From Hypericum androsaemum (lineage: Eukaryota > Streptophyta > Magnoliopsida > Malpighiales > Hypericaceae): a DNA stretch of 64,000 nucleotides. Where the stretch lies: positions 11,710,707 through 11,774,706 of the forward strand of contig OZ023182.1 of assembly GCA_963995505.1 (NCBI GenBank). Reading direction: 5' to 3'. Under the pieces are notes generated by a model. It was not told the DNA's origin. It saw only the letters and a program-made list of their open reading frames with translations, and made no database searches. Positions 47,501-61,425 of this stretch are shown here, piece by piece (the first letter of the stretch is position 1; each line of letters opens with the position of its first letter). The position numbers were made by a program, and so were the translations under genes.

Positions 47501-48854
47501 AGGCAAGAAAAGGCAAGAAAAGGCAAGGAAAAGGCAAGATAAGGTAACAAAAAGCAAGATAAGGCAAGATAATGTAAGAAAAATCCAAAAAATACAAGAT
47601 AAGGCAAGAAAAGGTCGAAAAAGGAAAGAAAAGGCAAGAAAAAGCAAGGAAAATTAAAGATATGGAAATGAAAGGCAAGATAAGTCAAGAAAAAGCAAGA
47701 TAAGGCACGATAAGGAAAGAAAAGGAAAGGAAAATGCAAGATAAGGCAAGAAAAAGCAAGGAAAAGGCAAGTTAAGGAATGAAAAGGCAAGAAAAAAATA
47801 AGAAAAGGTAAGATTAGACAAGAAAAGGCAAGAAAATTTAAGAAAAGGCAAGATAAGGAAAGAAAAGGCAAGAAAAGGCAAGAAAAAGGAAGATAAGGCA
47901 GGGAAAAGGTATGATAAGGCAAGAAAAGGCAAGATATGGCAAGAAAACGTAAGAATCACAATGAAAAGATATGATATGGAAAGAAAAGGCAAGATAAGAT
48001 AATACGAGGAAAAAAAGGCTAGAAAAGGCAAGATAAGGCATGAAATGGCAAGATAAGGAAATATAAGGCATGATAAAATAAGATACGGTAAGATAAGGCA
48101 AGAAAAGGCATGATAAGGAAAGAAAAGGTATGATAAGGCAAGAAAAGGCACGATAAGTAAAGGAAAAGTCAAGAAAAGGCAATATAAGGCAAACATAAGC
48201 AAGAAAAGGTAAGATATTGCAAGAAAAGGCAATATAAGGCAAACATAAGCAAGAAAAGGTAAGATATTGCAAGAAAAGGCAAGATAAGGCAAGATAAGGA
48301 AAGAAAAGGTAAGAAAAGGTAAGAAAAGGCAAGTTAAGGCAAGATAAGTAAGAAAAGGCAGGATAAGGAAAGAAAAGGTAAGATAAGGCAGGAAAAGGCA
48401 AGATAAAGAAAGAAATGGCAAGAAAAGGCAACGAAAGGACAGAAAACATAGGATAAGTCAAAAAAAGGAAGATAAGGTACGAAAAGGCAAGAAAAGATAA
48501 GAAAAAGGCAAGAAAAGTCAAAATAAGGCAAGAAAAGACAAGAAAAGGCAAGATAAGGCAAACAAAGGGGAGGAAAGATTAAAAAAAAGGCAAGATAAGG
48601 CAAGAAAAGGCAAGACAAGCCAAAAAAAAGGAAGAAAAGACAAGAAAAGGCAAAATAAGGTAAGAAAAGGCAAGAAAAAGGTAAAATATGGCAGGAAAAG
48701 GCAAGGAAAGGTAAGATAAGGCAATAAAAGGCAAGAAAAGGGAAGAAAAGGTATGAAAAGGCAAGGAAAGATAAGGTAAGATAACGCAAGATAAGGTAAG
48801 AAAAGGAAAGAAAAGGAAAAATAAGGTAAGAAAAGACAGGAAAGGGCAAGAAAA
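44594..48854 (-). repeat. Block C, left part with diverged ~1.9-kb repeats
   Basis: A marker string with GAAAGATTAGGAAAC and GGCAAAATCATGCAAG occurs at about 45200-45300 and again at about 47120-47230, an offset of about 1.92 kb. The surrounding variants are similar but clearly diverged. A further relative lies near 58270-58380. Within each, the string is itself doubled at about 60-70 bp. A 50-bp tandem duplication sits at 48181-48280. No gene was seen. Confidence 0.65.
48181..48280 (-). repeat. 50-bp tandem duplication
   Basis: AATATAAGGCAAACATAAGC at 48181 recurs at 48231, and the whole 50-bp block, including GTAAGATATTGC, appears twice without a difference that I could see. Its length is five decamers, and it is very recent compared with its surroundings. 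Confidence 0.85.
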
Positions 48855-51800
48855 GGCAAGATTAGATAAGAAAAAGCAAGATAAGTAAAGAAAAGGAAAG
48901 ATAAGGTAAAAAAAGGCAAGATAAGGAAGGAAAAGGAAAGAAAAGGCAAGAAAATGCAAGAAAAAGAATGATAATGCAAAAGAACGGAAGAAAAGTAATG
49001 AAAAGGCAAGAGAAGGTAGGAAATGGCAAGATAAGGAAAGAAAAAGCAAGATAAGGAAAGGAAAGGAAAGATAAGGCAAGATAAGGAAAGGAAAGGCAAG
49101 ATAAGGAAAGAAAAGGCATGAAAAGGATAGAAAAGGTAAAATAAGGCAAGAAAAGATAAGAAAATTGAAAGAAAAGGCAAGATAACGCAAGATAAGGAAA
49201 GAAAAGGTTATAAGGAAAGATAGTGCTAGATACGACAAGATAAGGAAAGAAAAGGCAAGATAAGGTAAGAAAAGGCAAGATAAGTCAAGGTAAGGTAACA
49301 TAGCGTAAGATACGGCAAGAAAAGGCAAGAAAACTCAAGATAAGGCAAGAAATGCTAAAAAAGGCAAGAAAAGGTAAAAAAAGCAAGAAACGGTTAGAAA
49401 AGGCATGAAAAGCCAACAAAAGACAAGAAAAGATAAGAGAAGGCAACATAAGGCAAGAAAAGGCAAAGGAAAAGGCAAGATAAGGGAAGAAAAGGCAAGA
49501 AAATGCAAGAATCGCAAGGAAAAGGTAAGAAAAGGAAAGAAAAGGCTCTTATGGCAAGAAAAGGCTAGATAAGATAAGACAAGGTGGAAAAAGGCAAGAA
49601 AAGGGAAGATAAGGGAATAAAAGGCAAGTATAAGATAAGATAAGGAAAGAAAAGGCAATAAAAAAGCAAGATAATGCAAGTAAAGGCTAGAAAAGGCAAG
49701 AAAAGGCAAGGAAAAGGCAAGATAAGGAAACAAATGGAAAGATAAGGCATGAAAAGGCAGGGAAAGTGAAGGATAAGGAATTTAAGAAATGCAATGAAAA
49801 GGTAGGATAAGGAAGGAAAAGGCCAGATAAGGTTGGAAAATGCAAAAAAAGGCAAGTGACGGCAAGAAAAGGCATGGAAAAGGTAAGATAAGGAAAGAAA
49901 AGGCAAGAAAATGGAAGATAAGGCAAGATAAGGCAATAAAAGGCAAGAAAAGGAAAGAAAAGGCAATAAAAGGCAATAAAAGGCAAGATAAGGCAAGATA
50001 AGGAAAGAAAAGGAAATAAATGGCAAGATAATGAAAGAAAAAGCAATAAAAGGCAAGATAAGCAAGAAAAGGAAAGAAAAGGGAAGAAAAGGCAAGAAAA
50101 GAGAAGATAAGTAAAGAAAAGGCAAGAAAAAGTTACGGTAAGACAAGAAAAGGCAAGATAAGTTAAGATAAGGCATGATAAGGAAAGATAAGGAGAGAAA
50201 AGGCAAGAAAAGGCAAAATAAGGAGAGAAAAGGCAAGCAAGATAAGGCAAGATAACGCAAGGAAATGGCAAGACGAGGAAATGAAAGGCAAGATAAAGTA
50301 AGATAAGGAAAGAAAATTTAGGAAAAGGCTAGATAAGGCAAGAAAATGTAAAAAAAGGCAAGAAAAGACAATAAAATGGAAGAAAAGGAAAGATAAGGCA
50401 AGAAAAGGCAAAAAAATGGAAAGAAAAGGCAAAAAAATGGAAAGAAAAGGCAAGATAAGGAAAGAAAAGGTAAGAAAATGCAAGACATGGCAAAAAAAGT
50501 CAAGGAAAAGGTAAGATAACAAAAAAATAGGCAAGATGTGGCAAAAAAAATAAGAATTGCAGGGAAAAGGTAATATAATGCAAGAAAAGGCAAGACAAGG
50601 CAGGAAAAAGCAAGAAAAAATAAGACAAGGCAAAAAAAATATGGAAAAGGCTAGATAAAGAAACAAAAGGCAAGAAAATGCAAGAAAATGCAAGGAAAGA
50701 AAAGGAAAGGCAAGATAAGGCAAGATAAGGCAAGGAAAAGGCAAGATAAGGCACGAAAAAGGAAAGATAAGGAAATAAAAGGCAAGATAAGGCAAGAAAA
50801 GGAAAAATCATGCAAGATAAGGCAAGAAAAGGCAAAATCATGCAAGATAAGGCAAGATAAGGCAATAAAAGATAATAAAAGGCTATATAAGGCAAGATAA
50901 GGCAATAAAAGACAATATAAGGCTATTTAAGGCAAGAAAAGGCAAGGAAAAGGAGAGATAAGGAAAGAAAAGGCAATAAAAGGCAAGATAAGGCAAGAAA
51001 AGGAAAGAAAAGGGATGAAAAGGCAAGATAATGGAAGAAAAGGCAAGAGAAGGCAAGATAAGGTAAGAAATGGCAAGAAAAGGAAAGAAAATGCAAAAAA
51101 AGGCAAGAAATGATCAAAAAGGAAAAAATGTTTAAAAAGGCAAGAAAAGATAATAAAAGGCAAGATAAGGAAAGTAAAGGCAAGATAAGGCAAGAAAAGG
51201 CAAGAAAAAGGCAAGAAAAGGTAACAAAAAGCACGATAAGGCAAGAAAAAGCCAGAAAAGATAACCTAAGGCAAGAAAAGGTAGGAAAAGGAAAGATAAG
51301 GAAAGCAAAAGGCAAGTTAAGGAAGGAAAAGGGAAGAAAAAATAAGAAAAGGCAAGATAAGGCAAGAAAATTTAAGAGAAGGCAAGATAATGCAAAAAAA
51401 AGGCAAGATAAGGCAAGACGGTTAAGAAAAGGCAAGATAAGGAAGAAAAAGGCAAGATAAGGAAAGAAAAGGCAAGAAAAAGGAAGATAAGGCAAGATAA
51501 GGCAGGGAAAAGGTAATATAAGGAAAGAAAAAGCATGATAAAAAGGTAAGATAAGGAAAGAAAAAGCATGATAAGGCAAGAAAAGGCAAGGAAAATACAA
51601 CAAAAGGGAAAATATGGCAAGAAAATAGAACAATCATAAGGAAATGTTAAAATAAGCAAAGAAAAGGCAAGATAATGCACGAAAAGGCAAGATATGATAA
51701 TACAAGGAAAAAAAAGGCCAAAAAAGGCAAGATAAGGCAAGATAAGGTAAGAAATGGCAAGGAAAGGTAAGAAAATGCAAGGAAAAGGCAAGATTAGGAA

Positions 51801-52449
51801 AGAAAAGGAAAGATAAGTCAAGATAAGGTAAGAAAATAGCAGGAAAGGGCAAGATAAGGCAAGGAAAAGGCAAGATAAGGAAACAAAAGGCAAGATAAGG
51901 CAAGATCAGGCAAGAAAAGGCAAGAAAATGGAAGATAAGGCAATATGGCAATATGGCAAGAAAAGGGTAAGATAAGGAAAGAAAAGGCATGATAAGGCAA
52001 AAAAAGGCAAGGAAAATGCACGAAAAGGCAAAATATGGCACGAAAACTCAAGAATCATAATTAAAACATAAGCTAAGGAAAGATAAGACAAGATAAGATA
52101 AGACAAGGGAAAAAAAGACTAGAAAAGGGAAGATAAGGCAAGAAAATGCAAGGAAAAGGCAAGATAAGGAATGAAAAGGCAAGATAAGGCTATATAAGGC
52201 AAAATAATGCAAGAAAATGTAAAGAAAAGGCAAGATAAGGGAAAAAAAGGCAAGATAAGGCAAGAAAAGGCAAGATAAGGTAAGAAAAGGCAATGAAAGG
52301 GCAAGAAAAAGTAAGAAAAGGCAAGATAAGGAAACAAAAGGCAAGATAAAGCAAGAAAAGACAAGATAAGGCATGATACGACTCGACAAGACAGAAAAAG
52401 GCTAGAAAAGGCAAGATAAGGCAAGAAAATGCAAGGAAAGGGAAAGAAA
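48855..52449 (-). repeat. 3.6-kb segmental duplication, copy 1
   Basis: From GGCAAGATTAGATAAG (ATTAGATAAG at 48861) to about 52440 the sequence repeats downstream. The offset is 3,596 bp at the start (ATTAGATAAG at 52457) and 3,606 bp over 49278-50260, then falls to about 3,585 and 3,558 bp as unit-sized indels accumulate. Rare landmarks such as AAGGCTCTTATGGC (about 49547) recur in order. Confidence 0.88.
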
Positions 52450-55400
52450 AGGCAAGATTAGATAAGAAAAAGCAAGATAAGTAAAGAAAAGGCAAGATAA
52501 GGCAAGATAAGGTAAAAAAAGGCAAGATAAGGAAGGAAAAGGAAAGAAAAGGCAAGAAAATGCAAGAAAAAGAATGATAATGCAAAAGAACGGAAGAAAA
52601 GTAATGAAAAGGCAAGAGAAGGTAGGAAATGGCAAGATAAGGAAAGAAAAAGCAAGATAAGGAAAGGAAAGGAAAGATAAGGCAAGATAAGGAAAGGAAA
52701 GGCAAGATAAGGAAAGAAAAGGCATGAAAAGGATAGAAAAGGTAAAATAAGGCAAGAAAAGATAAGAAAATTGAAAGAAAAGGCAAGATAACGCAAGATA
52801 AGGAAAGAAAAGGTTATAAGGAAAGATAGTGCTAGATACGACAAGATAAGGAAAGAAAAGGCAAGATAAGGTAAGAAAAGGCAAGATAAGTCAAGGTAAG
52901 GTAACATAGCGTAAGATACGGCAAGAAAAGGCAAGAAAACTCAAGATAAGGCAAGAAATGCTAAAAAAGGCAAGAAAAGGTAAAAAAAGCAAGAAACGGT
53001 TAGAAAAGGCATGAAAAGCCAACAAAAGGCAAGAAAAGATAAGAGAAGGCAACATAAGGCAAGAAAAGGCAAAGGAAAAGGCAAGATAAGGGAAGAAAAG
53101 GCAAGAAAATGCAAGAATCGCAAGGAAAAGGTAAGAAAAGGAAAGAAAAGGCTCTTATGGCAAGAAAAGGCTAGATAAGATAAGACAAGGTGGAAAAAGG
53201 CAAGAAAAGGGAAGATAAGAGAATAAAAGGCAAGTATAAGATAAGATAAGGAAAGAAAAGGCAATAAAAAAGCAAGATAATGCAAGTAAAGGCTAGAAAA
53301 GGCAAGAAAAGGCAAGGAAAAGGCAAGATAAGGAAACAAATGGAAAGATAAGGCATGAAAAGGCAGGGAAAGTGAAGGATAAGGAATTCAAAAAATGCAA
53401 TGAAAAGGTAGGATAAGGAAGGAAAAGGCAAGATAAGGTAGGAAAATGCAAAAAAAGGCAAGTGACGGCAAGAAAAGGCATGGAAAAGGTAAGATAAGGA
53501 AAGAAAAGGCAAGAAAATGGAAGATAAGGCAAGATAAGGCAATAAAAGGCAAGAAAAGGAAAGAAAAGGCAATAAAAGGCAATAAAAGGCAAGATAAGGC
53601 AAGATAAGGAAAGAAAAGGAAATAAATGGCAAGATAATGAAAGAAAAAGCAATAAAAGGCAAGATAAGCAAGAAAAGGAAAGAAAAGGGAAGAAAAGGCA
53701 AGAAAAGAGAAGATAAGTAAAGAAAAGGCAAGAAAAAGTTACGGTAAGACAAGAAAAGGCAAGATAAGTTAAGATAAGGCATGATAAGGAAAGATAAGGA
53801 GAGAAAAGGCAAGAAAAGGCAAAATAAAGAGAGAAAAGGCAAGCAAGATAAGGCAAGATAACGCAAGGAAATGGCAAGACGAGGAAATGAAAGGCAAGAT
53901 AAAGTAAGATAAGGAAAGAAAATTTAGGAAAAGGCTAGATAAGGCAAGAAAATGTAAAAAAAGGCAAGAAAAGACAATAAAATGGAAGAAAAGGAAAGAT
54001 AAGGCAAGAAAAGGCAAAAAAATGGAAAGAAAAGGCAAGATAAGGAAAGAAAAGGTAAGAAAATGCAAGACATGGCAAAAAAAGTCAAGGAAAAGGTAAG
54101 ATAACGAAAAAATAGGCAAGATGTGGCAAAAAAAATAAGAATTGCAGGGAAAAGGTAATATAATGCAAGAAAAGGCAAGACAAGGCAGGAAAAGGCAAGA
54201 AAAAATAAGACAAGGCAAAAAAAACATGGAAAAGGCTAGATAAAGAAACAAAAGGCAAGAGAATGCAAGAAAATGCAAGGAAAGAAAAGGAAAGGCAAGA
54301 TAAGGCAAGATAAGGCAAGGAAAAGGCAAGATAAGGCACGGAAAAGGAAAGATAAGGAAATAAAAGGCAAGATAAGGCAAGAAAAGGAAAAATCATGCAA
54401 GATAAGGCAAGAAAAGGCAAAATCATGCAAGATAAGGCAAGATAAGGCAATAAAAGATAATAAAAGGCTATATAAGGCAAGATAAGGCAATAAAAGACAA
54501 TATAAGGCTATTTAAGGCAAGAAAAGGCAAGGAAAAGGAGAGATAAGGAAAGAAAAGGCAATAAAAGGCAAGATAAGGCAAGAAAAGGAAAGAAAAGGGA
54601 TGAAAAGGCAAGATAATGGAAGAAAAGGCAAGAGAAGGCAAGATAAGGTAAGAAATGGCAAGAAAAGGAAAGAAAATGCAAAAAAAGGCAAGAAAAGGCA
54701 AGAAAAGATAATAAAAGGCAAGATAAGGAAAGTAAAGGCAAGATAAGGCAAGAAAAGGCAAGAAAAAGGCAAGAAAAGGTAACAAAAAGCACGATAAGGC
54801 AAGAAAAAGCCAGAAAAGATAACCTAAGGCAAGAAAAGGTAGGAAAAGGAAAGATAAGGAAAGAATTGGCAAGTTAAGGAAGGAAAAGGGAAGAAAAAAA
54901 TAAGATAAGGCAAGATAAGGCAAGAAAATTTAAGAGAAGGCAAGATAATGCAAAAAAAAGGCAAGATAAGGCAAGACGGTTAAGAAAAGGCAAGATAAGG
55001 AAGGAAAAGGCAAGATGAGGAAAGAAAAGGCAAGAAAAAGGAAGATAAGGCAAGATAAGGCAGGGAAAAGGTAATATAAGGAAAGAAAAAGCATGATAAA
55101 AAGGTAAGATAAGGAAAGAAAAAGCATGATAAGGCAAGAAAAGGCAAGGAAAATACAACAAAAGGGAAAATATGGCAAGAAAATAGAAGAATCATAAGGA
55201 AATGTTAAAATAAGCAAAGAAAAGGCAAGATAATGCACGAAAAGGCAAGATATGATAATACAAGGAAAAAAAAGGCCAAAAAAGGCAAGATAAGGTAAGA
55301 AATGGCAAGGAAAGGTAAGAAAATGCAAGGAAAAGGCAAGATTAGGAAAGAAAAGGAAAGATAAGTCAAGATAAGGCAAGATAAGGTAAGAAAATAGCAG

Positions 55401-55985
55401 GAAAGGGCAAGGAAAAGGCAAGATAAGGAAACAAAAGGCAAGATAAGGCAAGATCAGGCAAGAAAAGGTAAGAAAATGGAAGATAAGGCAATATGGCAAT
55501 ATGGCAAGAAAAGGGTAAGATAAGGAAAGAAAAGGCATGATAAGGCAAGAAAAGGCAAGGAAAATGCACGAAAAGGCAAAATATGGCAAGAAAACTCAAG
55601 AATCATAATTAAAACGTAAGCTAAGGAAACATAAGGCAAGATAAGATAAGACAAGGGAAAAAAAGACTAGAAAAGGAAAGATAAGGCAAGAAAATGCAAG
55701 GAAAAGGCAAGATAAGGAATGAAAAGGCAAGATAAGGCTATATAAGGCAAAATAATGCAAGAAAATGTAAAGAAAAGGCAAGATAATGGAAAAAAAGGCA
55801 AGATAAGGCAAGAAAAGGCAAGATAAGGTAAGAAAAGGCAATGAAAGGGCAAGAAAAAGTAAGAAAAGGCAAGATAAGGAAACAAAAGGCAAGATAAAGC
55901 AAGAAAAGACAAGATAAGGCATGATACGACTCGACAAGACAGAAAAAGGCTAGAAAAGGCAAGATAAGGCAAGAAAATGCAAGGA
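52450..55985 (-). repeat. 3.6-kb segmental duplication, copy 2
   Basis: This is the direct tandem copy of the preceding segment. Both copies end with the phrase GATACGACTCGACAAGACAG (near 52376 and 55923) followed by about 50 shared bases. Copies differ by isolated substitutions and by 10-11-bp and 21-bp length changes, that is, whole units. Confidence 0.88.
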
Positions 55986-58900
55986 AAATGTAAGATAAGC
56001 AAAGAAAAGGCTAGTTAAGACAAGAAAAGGTAAGAAAAGGCAAGGATAGGCAAGAAAATGCAAGAAAAGGAAAGTTAAGACAAGAAAAGGCAAGATAAGG
56101 CAAGAAAATGCAAGGAAAAGGCAAGATAAGGAAAATAAAGGAAAGATAAGGCTAGAAAAGGCAAGATAAGGTAACAAAAGGCAATGAAAGGGTAAGAAAA
56201 GGGAAGAAAAGTCAAGAAAAGACAAGATAAGGAAACAAAAGACAAGATAAGGCAAGATAAAACAAGAAAAGGCAAGATCATGCAAGAAAAGGCAAGATAA
56301 GGCATGTAAAAGGAAAGGTAAGAAAATTCAAGAAAATGCAAGAAAAGGCAATAAAGGGCAAGAAAAGACAATAAAGGGAAAGAAAAGATAATAAAAGGTA
56401 AGATAAGGCAAGAATAGGCAAGGAAAAGGCAAGATATGGAAACAAAGGGAAGATATAGAAACAAAGGCAAGATAAGGCAAGGTAAGGCCAGAAAAAGCAA
56501 GAAAAGGCAAGATAAGGTAAGAAAAGACAATAAAAGGCAAGACAAGGAAAGAACTGGCAATAAAAGGCAAGATAAGGAAATAAAAGGTGAGAAAAGGCAA
56601 GATAAGGAATGAAAAGGCAAGAGAAGGCAAGATAAGGTAAGAAAAGGTAAAAAAATAAAAGAAAAGGCAAAAAATGGCAAGATAAGGCAAGAAACGGCAA
56701 GATAAGGCAAGAAAAGGCAAGAAAAGGCAGGGAAAAGGCAAGAGAAGGCAAGAAAAGGCAAGGAAAAGGCAAGATAAGGAAAGAAAAGGCATGATAAGGC
56801 AAGAAAAGGCAAGAAAAAGGAAAGATAAGGAAAGAAAAGGCAAGACAACTCAAGAAATGGCATGAAACATAAGGAAAAGATAAGATAAGGAAAGAAAAGG
56901 CAAGATAAGGGAAGAAAATTTCAGAAATGGCAAGGAAAATGCAGAAAAGCCAAGAAAAGGCAAGGAAAAGGCATGATCAGGAAAGAAAAGGAAAGATGAG
57001 GAAAAAAAAGATAAGATAAGGCATGAAAAGGCAAGATAAGGAACAAAAATGCAAGATAAGGCAAGAAAAGAAAAGATAAGGCAAGATAAGGCAAGAAAAG
57101 GCAAGATAAGGTAAGATAAGGATAGATAAGGCAAGAAAACACAAGAATCGCAAGGAAAAGGTAAGATAAGGAAAGAAAAGGCAAGATACGGCACAAAAAG
57201 CAAAAAAAGGCTAGAAAAGGGAAGAAAAGGCAAGGAAAAGGAAAAATAAGCACAGAAAAGGCAAGAAAAGGCAAGTTAAGACAAGAAAAGGCAAGGATAT
57301 GCAAGATAAGGAAAGAAAAGGCCATATAAGGCAAGAAAAGGCAAGATAAGGCATGAAAAGGCAAGGAATAGGCAAGATAAGGCAAGGAAAAGGAAAGATA
57401 AGGAAACAAAAGGCAAGAAAAGGCAAGATCATGGAAGAAAAGGCAAGATAAGGCAATAAAAAATGATAAAAGGCAATATAAGGCATGAAAAGGCAAGGAG
57501 AAGGAGATATAAGGAAAGAAAGGACAATAAATAGCAAGATACAGCAAGAAAATGAAAGAAAACGGTTGAAAAGGCGAGATAATGGAAGAAAAGGCAAGAT
57601 TTGGCAAGAAATGGCAAGAAAAGGTAAGAAAAGGAAAGAAAATGCAAAAAAAGGCAAGAAAAGACAATAAAAGGAAAGAAAAGGCAAGAAAAGGCAAGAT
57701 AAGGCAAGAAAAGATAATATAAGGAAACTAAAGGCAAGATAAGGCAAGAAAAACCAAAAAAAGGCAAGATAAGGCAAAAAAAAAGGAAAGAAAAGGATTG
57801 AAAAGGCAAGAAAAAGCGAGGAAAATGAAAGATAAGGAAAGATAAGGCAAGAAAAGGCAAGTTAAGGCACGATATGAAAAGAAAAGGAAAGGAAAAGGCA
57901 AGATAAGGTAAGAAAAAGAAAGGAAAATGCAAGATAAGGAAGGAAAATGCAAGATAAGGCAAGAAAATGTAAGGAAAAGGCAAGATAAGAAAAGAAAAGG
58001 CAAGATAATGCAAGAAAGGGCAAGATAAGGTAAGAAAAGGCAAGGAAAGGGCAAGAAAAGGCAAGGAAAGGGCAAGAAAAGGAAACAAATGGCAAGAAAA
58101 GGCAAGGAAAAGGAAAGGTAAGGCAATAAAAGGCATGATAGGGAAAGTTAAGGCAAGAAAAGAGATGAAAAGGAAAGATAAGGGAAGAAATGGCAAGAAA
58201 ATGCAGGTTAAGACAAGAAAAGTTAAGAAAATTTGAGAAAATGCAAGAAAAGACAAGATAAGGCAAGGAAAAGGAAAGATTAGGAAACAAAAGGCAAGAA
58301 AAGGCAAAATCATGCAAGAAAAAGCAAGATAAGGCAAGAAAAAGGAAAGATTAGGAAACAAAAGGCAAGAAAAGGAAAAATCATGCAAGAAAAGGCAAGA
58401 TAAGACAATAAAAGGCAATATAAGGCAAGAAAAGGCAATGTAAAGGAGAGATAAGGAAAGAAAAGGCAATAAAAGGCAATAAAAGGCAAGATAAGGCAAG
58501 AAAAGGAAAGAAAAGGGATGAAAATGCAAGATAATGGAAGAAAAGGCAAGATAAGGCAAGAAATGGCAGGAAAAGGAAAAGAAATGCAAAAAAAGGCGAA
58601 AAAAGAAAATAAAAGGAAAAAATGTAAAAAAAGGCAAGAAAAGACAATAAAAGGCAAGATAAGGCAAGATAATGCAAGAAAAGGCAAGGAAATGGCAAGA
58701 TAAGGAAACAAAATCCAAGATAAGGCAAGATAATGCAAGAAAAATCCAAAAAATGCAAGATAAGGCAAGAAAAGGTAGAAAAAGGAAAGAAAAGGCAAGA
58801 AAAAGTAAGGAAAGGAAAGATAAGGAAAGGAAACGCAAGATAACTCAAGAAAAGGAAAGGAAAAAGCAAGATAAGGCAGGAAAAGGCAAATTAAGGAAGG

Positions 58901-61083
58901 AAAAGGCAAGAAAAAACAAGAAAAGGCAAGAAAATTTAAGAAAAGGCGAGATAAGGAAAGAAACGGCAAGATTAGGCAAGAAAAGGCAAGAAAAAGGAAG
59001 ATAAGGCAAGATAAGGTAGGGAAAAGGTAAGATAAGGAAAGAAAAGGCATGATAAGGCAAGAAAAGGTAAGAAAAGGCAAGATCTGGCAAGAAAACATAA
59101 GAATCACGAGGAAAAGATAAGATAAGGAAAGAAAAGGCAGATTAATGCACGAAAAGACAAGATAAGATAATAAAAGGAAAAAAAAGGCTAGAAAAGGAAA
59201 AATAAGTCAAGAAAAGGCAAGATAAGGTATGAAATGGCAAGATAAGGAAATATAAAGAAAGAAAAGGTAAGAAAAGGCAAGTTAAGGGAAACATAAGTAA
59301 GAAAAGGTAAGATATTGCAAGAAAAGGCAAGATAAGGAAAGAAAAGGTAAGAAAAGTCAAGCTAAGGCAAGATAACCAAGAACGGGCAAGATAAGGAAAG
59401 AAAAAAGAAAGATAAGGCAAGATAAAGAAAGAAATGGCAAGAAAAGGCAACAAAAGGAAAGAAAAGATAAGATAAGTCAAAAAAATGCAAGATAAGGAAC
59501 GAAAAGGCAAGAAAAGCCAAGAAAAGGGCAAGAAAAGCCAAAAAAGGCAAGAAAAGGCAAGATAAGACAAGAAAAGGCAAGAAAAAGCAAAAAAAAGGGA
59601 AGGAAAGATAAAAAAAAGGCAAGATAAGGCAAACAAAGGGAAGAAAAGACAAGAAAATGCAAGATAAGGTAAGAAAAGGGTAGAAACGGCAAGAAAAAGG
59701 TAAAATATGGAAAAAAGGCAAGGAAAGATAAGATAAGGCAATAAAAGGAAACAGAAGGGAAGAAAAGGCATGAAAAGGCAAGGAAAGAAAAGGTAAGATA
59801 ACGCAAGATAAGGTTAGAAAAGGAAAAATAAGGTAAGAAAAGACAGGAAAAGGGCAAGAAAAGGCAAGATAAGGAAAGAAAAGGCAAGATAAGGTAAGAA
59901 AAGGCAAGATAAGGAATGAAAAGGAAAGAAAAGGCAAGAAAAAGAATGAAAAGGTAAAAGAATGGAAGAAAAGTAATAAAAAGGCAAGAGAAGGTAACAA
60001 AAGGCAAGATAAGGAAAGAAAAAGTAAGATTAGGAAAGGAAAGGAAAGATAAGGCAAGATAAGGAAAGATAAGGCAAGATAAGGCATGATAAGGAAAGAA
60101 AAGGCAAGAAAAGGATAGAAAAGGAAAAATAAGGCAAGAAAAGATAAGGAAATGGAAAGAAAAGGCAAGATAACGTAAGATAAGGAAAGAAAAGGTTATA
60201 AGGCAAGATAACGCTAGATACAATAAGATAAGGAAAGAAAAGGCAAGATAAGGCAAGAAAAGCAAGTTAAGGTAAGAAAAGGCAAGATAAGACAAGGTAA
60301 GGCAACATAACATAAGATACGGCAAGATAAGGCTAGATAAGTCAAGAAAAGGCAAGAAAACTCAAGATAAGGCAAAAAAAGCAAGAAAAGGCAAGAAAAG
60401 TTAAGAAAAAGAAAGAAACGGTTAGAAAAGGCATGAAAAGCCAAGATAAGGCAAGAAAAGCTAAAAGAAGGCAACATAAGGCAAGAAAAGGCAAAGGAAA
60501 AGGAAAGATAAGGGAAGAAAAGGCAAGAAATGGAAAGAAAATGCAAGAATCGCAAGGAAAATGGAAACAAATGGAAAGGTAAGGCAAGAAAAGGCAGAGA
60601 AAAGGAAGGGTAAGGAATTCAAGAAATGCAATGAAAAGGTAGGATAATGAAGGAAAAGGCAAGAAAAAGGCAAGAGACGGCAAGAAAAGGCATGGAAAAG
60701 GGATGATAAGGAAAGAAAAGGCAAGAAAATGGAAGATAAGGTAAGATAAGGCAATAAAAGGCAAGAAAAGGAAAGAAAAGGTGAGAAAATGCAATAAAAG
60801 GCAAGATAAGGAAAGAAAAGGCAAGATAAGGAAAGAAAAAGCTATAAAAGGCAAGATAAGCAACATAAGAGAAGCAAAGGAAAGAAATGGGAAGAAATGA
60901 GAAGAAAAGGCAAGAAAATGGAAGATAAGGCAAGATAAGACAATAAAAGGCAAGAAAAGGAAAGAAAAGGTGAGAAAATGCAATAAAAGACAAGAAAAGG
61001 CAAGATAAGGTAAGATAAGGCAAGATAAGGAAAGATAAGGAGAGAAAAGGCAAGAGAAGGCAAGATAAGGAGAGAAAAGGCAA

Positions 61084-61290
61084 GCAAGAAAAGGCAAGGA
61101 AAAGGCAAGATAATGCAAGAAAAAGGCAAGATAAGGAAACAAAAGGAAAGATAAGGTAAGATAAGGCAAGAAAATTCAAGAAAAGGCAATCAAGAAAAGG
61201 CAAGGAAAAGGCAAGATAACGCAAGAAAAAGGCAAGATAAGGAAACAAAAGGAAAGATAAGGTAAGATAAGGCAAGAAAATTCAAAAAAA
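61084..61290 (-). repeat. 106-bp tandem duplication
   Basis: The block beginning CAAGAAAAGGCAAGGAAAAG after GGCAAG at about 61086 and ending in GAAAATTCAAG recurs 106 bp downstream. Only a few bases differ (TAATGC versus TAACGC, TTCAAGAAAAGG versus TTCAAAAAAAGG). Confidence 0.8.
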
Positions 61291-61425
61291 GGCAAGATAA
61301 GGCAAGAAAATGTAAGAAAAGGCAAGAAAAGATAATAAAAAGGAAGAAAAGGCAAGATAAGGCAAGAAAATGTAAGAAAAGGCAAGAAAAGATAATAAAA
61401 AGGAAGAAAAGGCAAGATAAGGCAA
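61290..61425 (-). repeat. Tandem duplication of about 66 bp
   Basis: A block containing GAAAATGTAAGAAAAGGC and GATAATAAAAAGGAAG occurs twice in a row with no difference noticed. It abuts the preceding 106-bp duplication, so this spot has been locally active. Confidence 0.8.
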
